Below are positions 1 to 9,019 of a stretch of DNA of 64,000 nt, in pieces (position 1 is the first letter of the stretch; each line of letters begins with the position of its first letter). Below the pieces are notes generated by a model. That model did not search any database. It was not told the origin of the DNA and worked only from the letters and a program-made list of their open reading frames with translations. The DNA comes from Deltaproteobacteria bacterium (GTDB lineage Bacteria; Desulfobacterota; Binatia; UBA12015), in contig VGTG01000006.1 in the NCBI GenBank assembly GCA_016874795.1, forward strand, positions 18,206-82,205, written 5' to 3'. A program made the position numbers and the translations under genes.

Positions 1-248
1 ACCACGCCGACCAGCTTCAGCTGGCCGATCTCGTAGCGCTCGAGCGGCGTCAGCGGCTCGCGCTGCTCGGGACCTCCATCCCGTAGGAGCGACAGGGGGC
101 GGAAAGGATCCCGCTTCCCCGCCGGGTCGTACGCGTATCCGTCGCGTCCCTCCCCCGCGTCCGACGACGGCCCCTCGACCGCCGCCAGGGCGACCTCGAC
201 CCCCAGCAGAAGCACCATAAATGCCAGGGAAATCGCGGCGCGCCTCAC
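1..248 (-). CDS. pilP: PilP, type IV pilus assembly protein (3' end outside window)
   Basis: Partial: only the N-terminal 82 codons are inside the window. The GTG start overlaps the pilO stop (GTGA), as at the other junctions of this operon. A hydrophobic signal-like segment (residues about 4-22) is followed by a low-complexity linker and then YDPAGKRDPFRPL and PLERYEIGQLKLVGVV, the RDPF...L.LVG pattern typical of PilP. PilP is a periplasmic inner-membrane partner of PilN/PilO that links the alignment complex to the PilQ secretin. Most PilP proteins are lipoproteins. No lipobox cysteine is visible here, so a type I signal or an uncleaved anchor is more likely. Confidence 0.85.
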   Translation of the reverse strand, partial: MRRAAISLAFMVLLLGVEVALAAVEGPSSDAGEGRDGYAYDPAGKRDPFRPLSLLRDGGPEQREPLTPLERYEIGQLKLVGV

Positions 249-865
249 CTCTTGTCTCCCTTGATCTTCTTTTGCTCGATCAAGCGCTCGCGCTCGTTGT
301 CCGATAGAAAGCGAAAGGTCGTCACCGTCGAGTTGGCCTCCAGGAAGAGATCATCGTCGACGACCTTAGGATCCCTTAGCGTGATGTTCGAGACGTTGAC
401 GATCCGGTCGAGCCTTCCCACCTCGTCGAAGAAGGACGCGACCTGGTGGTAGGTGCCGCGCACCTGCATGTCGACGGGGACCTCGGCGTAGAACTCCTGG
501 TACCCCTCCGGCTTCTGGCGGAAGATCAGGATGTCGAGGCCCGAGTCCCGGCCGAGGTTCGAGATCGAGCTCAGGAGATCGGGGATCTCCTGCTGATCGG
601 GCAGGCGGGTGATCGCGAGCTTCAGCTGGCGATCGAGCTCGGCCACCTCCTGCTCCCGGTCCTGCATGCGTGCGGTCTCGAGCGTCTTCCGATCCCGCTC
701 CTCCAGCATCTCGCTGATGCGCGCACGGAGCTGCTCGGTGCGGGTCATGCGCGGTCCGAGGAGGAAGAAGTAGTAGCCGAGCAGCAGCAGGACCGGGACC
801 GCGATCGCGACCACCAGCTTCCGGCTCGGCTCGAGGTTCTGAAAGTACTCGAAGGCGGCGTTCAC
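245..865 (-). CDS. pilO: PilO, type IV pilus inner-membrane alignment protein
   Basis: 206 aa. A short cytoplasmic N-terminus, one transmembrane helix (about residues 17-36), a charged coiled-coil stretch (about 40-90, rich in E/R/Q heptads) and a ferredoxin-like periplasmic domain containing DMQVRGTYHQVASFFDEVGR, the region by which PilO is usually recognised. It pairs with PilN in the periplasm and links the PilM ring to PilP and the secretin. I chose the GTG at 865 because it overlaps the pilN stop (GTGA) and leaves a standard short N-terminus. The longer upstream reading frame is a shadow of pilN. Confidence 0.92.
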   Translation of the reverse strand: MNAAFEYFQNLEPSRKLVVAIAVPVLLLLGYYFFLLGPRMTRTEQLRARISEMLEERDRKTLETARMQDREQEVAELDRQLKLAITRLPDQQEIPDLLSSISNLGRDSGLDILIFRQKPEGYQEFYAEVPVDMQVRGTYHQVASFFDEVGRLDRIVNVSNITLRDPKVVDDDLFLEANSTVTTFRFLSDNERERLIEQKKIKGDKR

Positions 866-1491
866 GACTCCTCCTTCGCCTTCCCCGCGTCGGTCGCCGC
901 GGTCTCGTCCTTCTTCTCCTCCGGGCCCGGTGCGGGCGGCGGAGTCCGTCCAGCGTAGAGCACCCTGCTGCGGATCGAGAACTCCTTGTACTTGGCCTTT
1001 CCTTCTTCGACCTGCTTCGTCTCGACGAGCTCGACGTTGTCGAAGTAGGGCGAGGTCTCGAGGTTGCGCATGAAGAGCGCGACGGTCTGATTGTCGAGTC
1101 CCCGGCCGCTCAGGACCGCAGCCCCGCCGGCCTCGCGCATCTCGGTGAGCCAGAGCTTCTCCGGCGTCGCGATGCCGAGATCGTCGAGGACGTGCACCGG
1201 CCCGCGACGCTGCCGCTCGAGGACGGAGATCGTCTTGAGCTTCGCTTCGAGCTCGTCGCGCTTCCGCTCGAGGATCACCGTCTGCTGGTACTTCTTCGTG
1301 AGCTCGGCGAGCTGCTCCTGGTAGACGTCGGCTTCGGCCTGGACCTCGTCGGCCTCGCCTCGCGTGACGATCTCGGCGAGGAGGATCACGGCGGCGAGCG
1401 TGGAAACGATGACGACGCCGATCTGCTTGTCGCGACGCTTCGCGGCCAGCCGCCGCGCTTCGTCGCGCGGCACCAGATTGATGCGAATCAT
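862..1491 (-). CDS. pilN: PilN, type IV pilus inner-membrane alignment protein
   Basis: 209 aa. It begins MIRINLVPRDEARR; the N-terminal INLxPR motif is the known docking peptide that inserts into PilM. A transmembrane helix (about 24-40) and a long charged coiled coil (about 45-100) follow, then the compact periplasmic domain (WLTEMREAGG...LETSPYFDNVEL). The C-terminus is a Pro/Glu/Lys-rich tail (about 180-209) longer than in many homologues. The ATG start overlaps the pilM stop (ATGA), implying translational coupling with pilM and pilO. Confidence 0.93.
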   Translation of the reverse strand: MIRINLVPRDEARRLAAKRRDKQIGVVIVSTLAAVILLAEIVTRGEADEVQAEADVYQEQLAELTKKYQQTVILERKRDELEAKLKTISVLERQRRGPVHVLDDLGIATPEKLWLTEMREAGGAAVLSGRGLDNQTVALFMRNLETSPYFDNVELVETKQVEEGKAKYKEFSIRSRVLYAGRTPPPAPGPEEKKDETAATDAGKAKEES

Positions 1492-2597
1492 GCGTCCCCC
1501 GGACGGCGCGTTCCGAGACCGACGGCCACGCCGAGCGACGGGCCCATCTCCTCGAGCGCCACGGCATCGAGGTGGCGGCCCACCTGGACGCGAGCAAAGG
1601 GGTTCGCCATCTCGACCGGGGTCTCGAGCCGCGCTCCCAGACGGTCGATGAGACCCGGAATGCGCGCTCCGCCGCCCGTGACGAAGACGGCCTGCAGCGG
1701 ATCGTCGCTCGCCGTCCGGCAAAGGAAGCGAAGCGACTGGTTGATCGCGTCGGCGAGCTCGTCGACGCCTCTCTCGACGATCGCCTTCACCTTCGGATCG
1801 AGCTCGGCGCCGAGCGACTCGCCCGCCTGGGCGCGCTCGGCGTCGTCATAGGAAAGCCCGAGGCTCGAAACGAGAGTGTCCGTGATCTCGTGCCCGCCGG
1901 CCTGGACGTCGCCCGTCGTGGTGGAGACGCCTCCCTTGACGATGTTGATCGACGAGTAGCGCGAGCCGACGTTGACCAGACCGACGACGTCGTCGGGCCC
2001 GCTCTCGTAGTTCAGCTCGTACATGTTCTCGAGCGCGAAGTAGTCGACGTCGACGATCGTCGGCTCGAGACCCGCGTCGCTGATCGCCATCGTGAAGCCG
2101 GCGAGGATGTCCTTCCGCACTGCGACGAGCAGGACCTCGACCTCCGTCTCCTCATGACGGATGACCTGATAGTCGAGGCTGACGTTGTCGATGCTCTCGG
2201 GGATGAAGTTTGCCGCCTCGATCATCAACAGCGTCTCGAGGTCCTCGTCGGGACGGACCTGCAGACGCGCTTTTTTGATGATGACGGACGGACCCGGCAC
2301 GGCCGTGACGACCTGGCGCGCGCTGACGCCGAGACCCTCGACGAGCCTGCGGATCACCTCCGAGACGGCGACGACGTCCTGGACCGTGTTGTTCTGCAGC
2401 GCTCCTTCGGGAACGGGAGCAAGTCCCGCGCGCAGGATCTCCGGACTGCCGCCGGGCCCCCGCACCTCGAGCAGCTTGATGGAGCTGGAGCCGACGTCAA
2501 GAGCAATATAACTTCCGGAGCCCCGACCCGTCAGCTTCGACCAGGTGCCGCCCAGGCCACCGAGCCGCCCCGATTTCCTTCTTCCACTGCGAGCCAC
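1488..2597 (-). CDS. pilM: PilM, actin-like type IV pilus assembly ATPase
   Basis: About 369 aa. Cytoplasmic actin/FtsA-fold protein that nucleates the PilMNOP complex by binding the PilN N-terminus. Phosphate-1 loop IALDVGSSSIK (about 31-41), acidic VVGLVNVGSRYSSINIV phosphate-2 region and C-terminal VFVTGGGARIPGL adenosine motif are all visible. A basic 28-residue extension precedes the fold. The start is uncertain: GTG at 2597 has GAGG 8 nt upstream, GTG at 2606 is the alternative. First gene of the leftward pilMNOP operon and divergent from priA, so the roughly 270 bp between them probably carries both promoters. Confidence 0.93.
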   Translation of the reverse strand: MARSGRRKSGRLGGLGGTWSKLTGRGSGSYIALDVGSSSIKLLEVRGPGGSPEILRAGLAPVPEGALQNNTVQDVVAVSEVIRRLVEGLGVSARQVVTAVPGPSVIIKKARLQVRPDEDLETLLMIEAANFIPESIDNVSLDYQVIRHEETEVEVLLVAVRKDILAGFTMAISDAGLEPTIVDVDYFALENMYELNYESGPDDVVGLVNVGSRYSSINIVKGGVSTTTGDVQAGGHEITDTLVSSLGLSYDDAERAQAGESLGAELDPKVKAIVERGVDELADAINQSLRFLCRTASDDPLQAVFVTGGGARIPGLIDRLGARLETPVEMANPFARVQVGRHLDAVALEEMGPSLGVAVGLGTRRPGDA

Positions 2598-2871
2598 CAA
2601 ACCCACCTCGACCCCCGCCCCTCCATATCGGAGCCTCGCTCCGATGGCGGTGGAAACTGCTGCGCCGCTCGTCCCCACGAGCGGCCCCGACAAGATGGCC
2701 CCCGGGCCTAGTGGTGTCAATGCAGGGGAGCGCGTGTCGAGCGCGCTCGACGGTGCAGGGAGCGCTTCTCGCGCGAGTCGATTGCCTGCTGCGGCGCGTC
2801 GCGCGGCGGTCGACACAGCATCGAAATGCCTCGGGGACAATTGCCTGACAGAGGGCTAAGACTCTGCTCGG

Positions 2872-5430
2872 ATGGCGAAGTCGGATGCGCCCGAGCCGGC
2901 GCGGCGCGAAGAAGCGACGGCACGACGGGTCGATGTCGCGGTCGTCGCGAGCCGCGGCGGCGGTACGACCCTCGTCTACGCCGTTCCCGAACACCTGTAC
3001 GACGCTGTCGTGCCCGGCGCCGCGGTCTCCGTTCCGCTCGGCGGAAGGCGCGTCACCGGAATCGTCGTCGGCGAGTCGAGCGACGCTCCGCCCAGGGGCA
3101 TAAAGCCGATCGGCGAGGTTCTTCCCGCCTCGGGCCTCCCCGCGGAGCTGCTCGAGCTGACGACGTGGGCCGCGCGCTACTATCAGACCGCCCACGTGCA
3201 GCTCCTGCGCGCGGTCCTGCCGCCGCACGTCCGGCTGCGCACGCGGCGGCTCGTGCGGCCCACCGTGCCGCCGAATGAAAACGGTACGGAGGACGCCGCC
3301 ACGGCGGGCGAGCAGGGAGTCCTCCTTCCCGCGCTCGAAGCGGAAGAGAGCGACGGCCGCACGCCTCTCGCGGAGCGCATTCTCGCGCGGCTTCCCGAGC
3401 GCGGGCTCGACCTGGGACAGCTCCGCCGCGACTTCGGCGCCGGAGCCGACGCGGCGATCCGGCGGCTCGCCGCGCGCGGTGCGGTCGTCGTCGAGGACGT
3501 CGAGATCGCGCGTCGCGGCGAAGTGCGGGCGCTCGTCGCTCTCGAAGCGGACAAGGCGACGCTCGCGCGCACGCCGCGCCAGGCGGTGCTGCATCGCTTC
3601 GTCCGCGAGCGCGCGCCACACGCGGTCTCCCGCGAGGAGATCGAGCAGCGCTTCCCCGGCTCCGGCGAGGCGGTGCGGCGCCTCGTCGCTCGCGGCCTCC
3701 TTTGCGAAGCGCCCGACGGCGGGTCGACGGGCTTCCCCGAAGCCGTCCGACCGTCGCTCGCGCTCGGCGCGGAGCAGGCCGAGGCAGTCCGAGCGCTCGA
3801 GGGCGCGCTCGGCGGCTTCGCCACGTTCCTCCTGTTCGGCGTCACCGCGAGCGGCAAGACGGAGGTCTATCTGCGCGCCGCCGCCGCCGCGCGCGCCGCG
3901 GGGCGAAGCGTCCTCTTCCTCGTGCCGGAGATCGGTCTCACGCCGCAGCTCGTCGATCTGGCGCGGCTCCGCTTCCCCGGCGAGATCGCCGTCCTGCACA
4001 GCGGCCTCACCGAGATCGAGCGGGCCCGCGCGTGGCACGACGTCGCCGCGGGGCGATCGCCGGTCGTGATCGGCGTCCGCTCCGCCGTGTTCGCGCCCGT
4101 GCCGCGGCTCGGGCTGATCGTCGTCGACGAGGAGCACGACGCCGCCTACAAGCAGGAGGAGTCGCCTCGCTACCACGGCCGCGACGTCGCCGTGATGCGC
4201 GGGAAGCTTGCCGACGTTCCGGTCGTCCTCGCTTCGGCGACGCCCTCGCTCGAGAGCTATCACGCGGCGCGAACGGGCCGGTACCGCCTTCTCGAGCTGC
4301 CGGCGCGCGTCCGCGCGGTGCCGCTGCCCACGGTCGAGCGGATCGACCTGCGCGATCCGAAGATCCGCTTTCGCGACCTCCCTTCTCTGGCCACCGAGCA
4401 CGGCACGCCGGAGGAGCGGAAGCGCTCGGTTCCGGCTCCCGCGCTGTCGCCGCCGCTCGAGGAGGCGATCGTCGCGAACTACCGCGCCGGCGAGCAGACC
4501 CTGCTCTTCCTGAACCGCCGCGGCTTCGCGCGCTTCCTCCAGTGCGAGGACTGCGGTCACGTCGAGGAGTGCCCGCATTGCAGCGTCAGCTTGACCGTGC
4601 ACCGCGCGAAGAACCTGGCCGCGTGCCATCACTGCGGCTTCACCCGAGCCGCGAGCCCGTGGTGCTCGGACTGCTCGGGCAGGGCGATCGGGAGAACCTA
4701 TGGAACGGAGAAAATCGAGGCCGCCGTGCGCACCCTCCTTCCCTCCGCGCGCATCGCGCGGCTCGATCGCGACACCGGCGCTTCGCCGGGGTTCGTCGGC
4801 GCGACGCTCGCTTCGTGGCGCGCGGGCGATCTCGACGTGCTCGTCGGAACGCAGATGATCGCGAAGGGACACGACGCTCCGGGCGTCACGTTGATCGGCG
4901 TCATCCTCGCGGACGCCTCGCTGCACTTCCCCGATTTCCGCGCCGCGGAGCGGACGTTTCAGCTCTTGACGCAGGTCGCGGGGCGCGCCGGCCGCGGCGA
5001 CAAGGCCGGACGCGTCCTCGTGCAGACGCGACACCCGGATCATCCGAGTCTCGTCGCGGCTTCGCGGCACGACTTCCGCGCCTTCGCGGAGGTCGAGCTG
5101 CGCTCGCGCGCGGAGCTCGACTATCCGCCGTTCGGCCGTCTCGCGCGCATCGTGCTCGAGGGCGAAGCGGCGGCGACGGAGCGCGCCGCGGAGCGGATCG
5201 CGACACGACTTCGCGCTTCGGCCGGGAGCGGCGAGGGCGTGCAGGTCCTGGGCCCCGCCCCTGCGCCGATCGAGCGGCTGCGCGGCCGGCATCGCGTGCA
5301 GCTCCTCGTCAAGGCTCGAGAGAGCCGCCGGCTCGCGCAGATCGTCGGCACGCTTCGCGGCGCGGGTGCGGAGACACGCGCGACCGGCACGCGGCTCATC
5401 GTTGATGTCGATCCGATCAGCATGTTATGA
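2872..5430 (+). CDS. priA: Primosomal protein N' (PriA helicase)
   Basis: 852 aa, somewhat longer than the usual 730-820. 3'-to-5' DNA helicase that reloads the replisome at collapsed forks. The order is a PriA DNA-binding domain (VVASRGGGTTLVYAVPEHL..., about 20-120), a winged-helix region, Walker A GVTASGKTEV (about 323), Walker B VVDEEHD (about 418), the zinc-binding block with eight cysteines (CEDCGHVEECPHC...CHHCGF...CSDC, about 557-603) and the C-terminal helicase core (GTQMIAKGHDAPGVTL, QVAGRAGRGDKAG). First gene of a rightward cluster with def, fmt, rsmB and rpe. Confidence 0.97.
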   Translation: MAKSDAPEPARREEATARRVDVAVVASRGGGTTLVYAVPEHLYDAVVPGAAVSVPLGGRRVTGIVVGESSDAPPRGIKPIGEVLPASGLPAELLELTTWAARYYQTAHVQLLRAVLPPHVRLRTRRLVRPTVPPNENGTEDAATAGEQGVLLPALEAEESDGRTPLAERILARLPERGLDLGQLRRDFGAGADAAIRRLAARGAVVVEDVEIARRGEVRALVALEADKATLARTPRQAVLHRFVRERAPHAVSREEIEQRFPGSGEAVRRLVARGLLCEAPDGGSTGFPEAVRPSLALGAEQAEAVRALEGALGGFATFLLFGVTASGKTEVYLRAAAAARAAGRSVLFLVPEIGLTPQLVDLARLRFPGEIAVLHSGLTEIERARAWHDVAAGRSPVVIGVRSAVFAPVPRLGLIVVDEEHDAAYKQEESPRYHGRDVAVMRGKLADVPVVLASATPSLESYHAARTGRYRLLELPARVRAVPLPTVERIDLRDPKIRFRDLPSLATEHGTPEERKRSVPAPALSPPLEEAIVANYRAGEQTLLFLNRRGFARFLQCEDCGHVEECPHCSVSLTVHRAKNLAACHHCGFTRAASPWCSDCSGRAIGRTYGTEKIEAAVRTLLPSARIARLDRDTGASPGFVGATLASWRAGDLDVLVGTQMIAKGHDAPGVTLIGVILADASLHFPDFRAAERTFQLLTQVAGRAGRGDKAGRVLVQTRHPDHPSLVAASRHDFRAFAEVELRSRAELDYPPFGRLARIVLEGEAAATERAAERIATRLRASAGSGEGVQVLGPAPAPIERLRGRHRVQLLVKARESRRLAQIVGTLRGAGAETRATGTRLIVDVDPISML

Positions 5431-5478
5431 ATCGAGACACCGCACGGGCGCTCGCTCGCCCTCCGCGGTCACCCGCAG

Positions 5479-6039
5479 ATGTCGATTCGCAAGATCCTCA
5501 CGTACCCCAACCCGTTTCTCCGCGAGTCGGCGCAGGACGTCGCCAACATCACCGGTGACACGGTCCAGTGGATCGACGACATGGTGCAGACGATGTACGC
5601 GGCGCCCGGCGTCGGACTCGCCGCTCTGCAGGTCGGTCTCGACGAGCGGATCATCGTCGTCGACGTCGGCGAAGCGGAGGAAGAGGAAGCGGAGCGCGGC
5701 AAGCATCTGATTCGCATCGTCAATCCGGTGATCGTCGAAGCCGAGGGCGAGGTCGTGTGGGAGGAAGGCTGCCTCTCCGTGATCGACTTCAAGGCGGAGG
5801 TCACGCGCGCGAATCACATTCTCGTGAAGGGCTACGATCCCGACCAGAAGGAGGTCGCGATCGAGGCCGAAGGGCTCCTCGCGGTCGCGCTGCAGCATGA
5901 GATCGACCACCTCGACGGCCGGCTGTTCATCGACCACCTGAGCCGCCTGAAGCGCGACATGTACACGAAGCGGGTGCGGAAGGCCCTGCGCGAAGGTCGT
6001 CCGATCGCACGCGATCGCGACGAGGACGGGGAAGACTGA
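5479..6039 (+). CDS. def: Peptide deformylase
   Basis: 186 aa. Removes the N-formyl group from nascent proteins. The three class motifs are intact: GVGLAALQVG (motif 1), EGCLS (motif 2, cysteine metal ligand) and QHEIDHLDG (motif 3, HExxH with two histidine ligands and catalytic Glu). It begins MSIRKILTYPNPFLRE, the usual start. It lies 48 nt after priA, and its stop overlaps the proposed fmt start, so deformylation and formylation genes are coupled, as in many bacteria. The C-terminal tail (RVRKALREGRPIARDRDEDGED) is charged and probably disordered. Confidence 0.97.
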   Translation: MSIRKILTYPNPFLRESAQDVANITGDTVQWIDDMVQTMYAAPGVGLAALQVGLDERIIVVDVGEAEEEEAERGKHLIRIVNPVIVEAEGEVVWEEGCLSVIDFKAEVTRANHILVKGYDPDQKEVAIEAEGLLAVALQHEIDHLDGRLFIDHLSRLKRDMYTKRVRKALREGRPIARDRDEDGED

Positions 6040-7025
6040 CGGTCCGAGCGCTGGCGGCACTACCTCCGGCACCGCTCCGCATCGCGTTCTTCGGGACCCC
6101 CGACTTCGCTGCGCGCGTCCTGCGTCCGATGCTCGCGCGCGAGGATCCGGTCGTCGGCGTGTTCACGCGGCCGGACGCGGCCCGCGGACGGGGACTCGCC
6201 GTCGTCTCGCCGCCGGTCAAGCAGCTCGCGGAGGAGCACGGGATCCCGGTCGTGCAGCCGCGCACCTGGAAGGACGGAACGGCGCTCGAGACGTTCGCGA
6301 GCTTCCGCCCCGACCTCGCGATCGTCGCGGCCTACGGACGGCTCCTGCCGCAGGCCGCCCTCGACCTGCCGCGCTTCGGCTGCATCAACGTACACGGATC
6401 CCTCTTGCCGCGCTGGCGCGGCGCGGATCCGATCCGCCGCGCGCTGCTCGAAGGCGACGCGGAGACCGGCGTCACGATCATGCGGATGGTCCTCGAGATG
6501 GACGCGGGTCCGATGCTCTGGAAGCGAAGCACGCGGATCGAGCCCGACGACACGGGCGGCGGCCTCGAGCTCCGTCTCGCCGAGCTCGGCGGCGAAGCGC
6601 TCGTCGAGGCGCTCGACCGCTGGCGCGCGGGGACGCTCGGGGAGCACGAGCAGGATGCGGCCGCGGTCACGTACGCACCGCCGCTCCAGAAGGAGGACGG
6701 ACGCGTCGACTGGACGCGCACCGCGGCCGAGATCGAGCGCGCGGCGCGCGCGTTCTCCCCCTGGCCCGGTGCTTCGACGTTGCGCCGCGGAGCGCCGCTG
6801 CAGATCTGGCGCGCTCTCGTCGTCGATGCGAGCCCCGCCGCCAGCGGATCGAGCGGCACGGCAGCGCCCGGAACCGTCCTCGCGACCGAAGCGGCAGGTC
6901 CGCTCGTCGCGACGGGACGCGGCTCCCTTCGCCTCCTCGAGGTGCAAGCCGCCGGGAAGCGTCGCATGGCCGCGTCCGACTGGTCGCGCGGCGCGCGGCT
7001 CGAGATCGGAGAGCGGCTCGGGTGA
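6036..7025 (+). CDS. fmt: Methionyl-tRNA formyltransferase (non-AUG start)
   Basis: About 329 aa from the proposed start. Formylates initiator Met-tRNA. The N-terminal fold opens with LRIAFFGTPDFAARVL and holds CINVHGSLLPRWRGADPI, the catalytic region (Asn-His and SLLPxxRG loop); the OB-fold C-terminal domain follows (TYAPPLQKEDGRVDW...). The first ATG, at 6129, would cut away the FGTPDFA strand, so translation must start earlier, yet there is no in-frame ATG, GTG or TTG between it and the def stop. CTG at 6036 overlaps the def stop as CTGA and has GAGGA/GGGGA upstream; CTG at 6051 is the alternative. Product certain, start inferred. Confidence 0.9.
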   Translation: MTVRALAALPPAPLRIAFFGTPDFAARVLRPMLAREDPVVGVFTRPDAARGRGLAVVSPPVKQLAEEHGIPVVQPRTWKDGTALETFASFRPDLAIVAAYGRLLPQAALDLPRFGCINVHGSLLPRWRGADPIRRALLEGDAETGVTIMRMVLEMDAGPMLWKRSTRIEPDDTGGGLELRLAELGGEALVEALDRWRAGTLGEHEQDAAAVTYAPPLQKEDGRVDWTRTAAEIERAARAFSPWPGASTLRRGAPLQIWRALVVDASPAASGSSGTAAPGTVLATEAAGPLVATGRGSLRLLEVQAAGKRRMAASDWSRGARLEIGERLG

Positions 7026-7032
7026 GGGTCGG

Positions 7033-8358
7033 ATGAAGGACGCGCGCCGCGAAGCGCTTGCGGCCCTCGTCCGCGTCGAGGAGGGCGCGTTTCTCGACGC
7101 CCTCGTCGGACGAGCGCTCGAGCGCGGCGGCTACGCTTCGCGCGACGCCGCCCTTCTCACGCGCCTCGCGTACGGCGTCGAGACGTGGCGCGGACGTCTC
7201 GACTGGACGCTCGCACCGATGGTCCAGCGCGGGCTCGAGTCGCTCGAGCCGATCGTGCGTGCCGCGCTCCGCCTCGGGCTCTTCCAGATCCTGTTTCTCG
7301 ATCGCGTCCCGCGGCACGCCGCGGTCGACACGAGCGTCGAGATGGTGAAGCGCGCCTCGGCGGGCGGAGCGCGCCTCGTGAACGCGGTGCTGCGGCGCGC
7401 GACGCGAGAGGGCGAGCGTCCGCTGCCGAGCGCTGCTTCGGATCTCGCGTCGCATCTCGCGGTGCGCTGGTCGCACCCGCGCTGGCTCGTACAGCGCTGG
7501 ATCGACGGGTACGGCGCCGAGCGCACCGTGACGCTCCTCGAAGCGAACGACGCACCCGGCGCGTCCGCCTTCCGCGTCGACCTGCGGCGGAAGAGCCGCT
7601 CCGAAGCGCTCGCGCTCCTCGCCGAGCGAAGCGTGCCGGCGCGCGCGAGCGCGTGCGCGCCGAGCGGGATCGTCGTGGACGGTCCGGTCTCGGCGGTCGC
7701 GAGCTTCGATTGGCTACGACCGCAGGGGATCGCTTCGCAGCTCGTCGCGGAGATGGTCGCGCCGCGCGCGGGTGAGCGCATCCTCGACGCGTGCGCCGCT
7801 CCCGGCGGAAAGGCGCTGGCGCTCGCCGAGCGCGACGGCGTGACGATCTTCGCCGCGGACGTCTCGCGCCGCGGTCTGCCGCGAGCCGCACGCACGGCTT
7901 CCGGAGCGATCGCCGCGATCGTGGCCGACGCGACGGAGCCGCCGTTCGCTCCGGCCCGCTTCGACGCGATCCTCGTCGACGCGCCGTGCTCCGGGCTCGG
8001 CACGTTGCGCTCGCATCCCGAGCTCCGCTGGCGCCGCCAGCCGGAGGACCTCCCGCGGCTCGGCGAGCTGCAAGGCCGCCTCCTCGAATCGCTCGCGCCG
8101 CTCGCGCGCGCCGGAGGACGGCTCGTGTTCGCGACGTGCACGCTCGCGCGCGAGGAGAACGACGACGTCGTCGAACGGTTCCTCGCGTCGCATCCGGAAT
8201 GGAAGCGTGAGCATGCGGGACGTCTCCTTCCCGAGACGGCTTCGTCGCTCGTCGACGAGAGCGGCGCGCTGCGCACCGCGCCCGACCTCGGCGCGGCGGA
8301 CGGCGGGCTCGACGGCTTCTACGCGGTGAGCTTGAGAAACGACGCCGGGGGGGTATGA
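7033..8358 (+). CDS. rsmB: 16S rRNA (cytosine-967-C5)-methyltransferase RsmB
   Basis: 441 aa. An N-terminal NusB-like RNA-binding domain (about 1-130: LTRLAYGVETWRGRLDW, HAAVDTSVEMVK) is followed by a SAM-dependent methyltransferase domain. SAM motif I is DACAAPGGKA (about 252). The two RCMT cysteines are in DAPCSGLGTLRSHPE (motif IV, about 315) and FATCTLAREEN (motif VI, nucleophile, about 369). It starts 7 nt after fmt with GAGGG as the binding site. Between motif I and IV the protein is a little shorter than E. coli RsmB, which does not touch the active site. Confidence 0.94.
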   Translation: MKDARREALAALVRVEEGAFLDALVGRALERGGYASRDAALLTRLAYGVETWRGRLDWTLAPMVQRGLESLEPIVRAALRLGLFQILFLDRVPRHAAVDTSVEMVKRASAGGARLVNAVLRRATREGERPLPSAASDLASHLAVRWSHPRWLVQRWIDGYGAERTVTLLEANDAPGASAFRVDLRRKSRSEALALLAERSVPARASACAPSGIVVDGPVSAVASFDWLRPQGIASQLVAEMVAPRAGERILDACAAPGGKALALAERDGVTIFAADVSRRGLPRAARTASGAIAAIVADATEPPFAPARFDAILVDAPCSGLGTLRSHPELRWRRQPEDLPRLGELQGRLLESLAPLARAGGRLVFATCTLAREENDDVVERFLASHPEWKREHAGRLLPETASSLVDESGALRTAPDLGAADGGLDGFYAVSLRNDAGGV

Positions 8359-8365
8359 CCCGATC

Positions 8366-9019
8366 ATGTCGCACCCGGTTCGCATCGCCCCGAGCATCCT
8401 CTCCGCGGACTTCGCGCGCCTCGGCGACGAGATCCGCGCGGTCGAGGCGGCCGGCGCGGATCTGATCCACGTCGACGTGATGGACGGGCACTTCGTCCCG
8501 AACCTCACGATGGGCCCGCCGATCCTCGAGCGCGTCCGCCCGGTGACGAAGCTCGAGTTCGACGTGCATCTGATGATCGACAAGCCATGGGAGCTCTTGC
8601 AGTCGTTCGTCGACGCGGGAGCCGACTCGATCACCGTGCACGTCGAGGCCTGCCCGGACCCCGCGCACACGATCGGCCGCATCCACGAGCTCGGCGTCCG
8701 CTCCGGCTTGACGCTGAGCCCGCCGACGCCGGTCGAGGCGATCGAGCCGTTCGTCGGCCTCGTCGATCGCGTGCTCATCATGAGCGTGCACCCGGGCTTC
8801 GGCGGCCAGAAGTACATGCCGGAGATGGTCCACAAGATCGAAGCGGTCGCGCGTTGGCGGCAGGAGCACGGCCACCGCTACGACATCGAGATCGACGGCG
8901 GCATCAAGGCCGACAACGCCGGCGAGGTGATCGCGGCCGGCGCCGGGGTGCTGGTCGCGGGCTCGGCCGTCTTCGGCAGCAAGGACTACGCGGCCGCCAT
9001 CCGCGGCCTCCGCGGCTGA
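8366..9019 (+). CDS. rpe: Ribulose-phosphate 3-epimerase
   Basis: 217 aa TIM-barrel enzyme interconverting D-ribulose-5-phosphate and D-xylulose-5-phosphate. Metal/catalytic motifs are intact: IAPSILSADF near the N-terminus, HVDVMDGHFVPN (Asp and His ligands), FDVHLMI, MSVHPGFGGQ (about 142) and EIDGGI with the C-terminal phosphate-binding VAGSAVFG. It lies 7 nt after rsmB and is probably the last intact gene of this operon. Length is typical of the family. Confidence 0.97.
   Translation: MSHPVRIAPSILSADFARLGDEIRAVEAAGADLIHVDVMDGHFVPNLTMGPPILERVRPVTKLEFDVHLMIDKPWELLQSFVDAGADSITVHVEACPDPAHTIGRIHELGVRSGLTLSPPTPVEAIEPFVGLVDRVLIMSVHPGFGGQKYMPEMVHKIEAVARWRQEHGHRYDIEIDGGIKADNAGEVIAAGAGVLVAGSAVFGSKDYAAAIRGLRG

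Noticed and set aside
252..1851. Open frames on the plus strand across the pil genes
   Set aside because: They lie antisense to strongly conserved PilM/N/O sequences, are Arg/Ala/Ser-rich and have no recognisable domains; GC-rich shadow frames.
2497..5292. A 931-codon open frame on the minus strand
   Set aside because: Exactly antisense to priA, whose catalytic motifs are intact; composition is that of a shadow.
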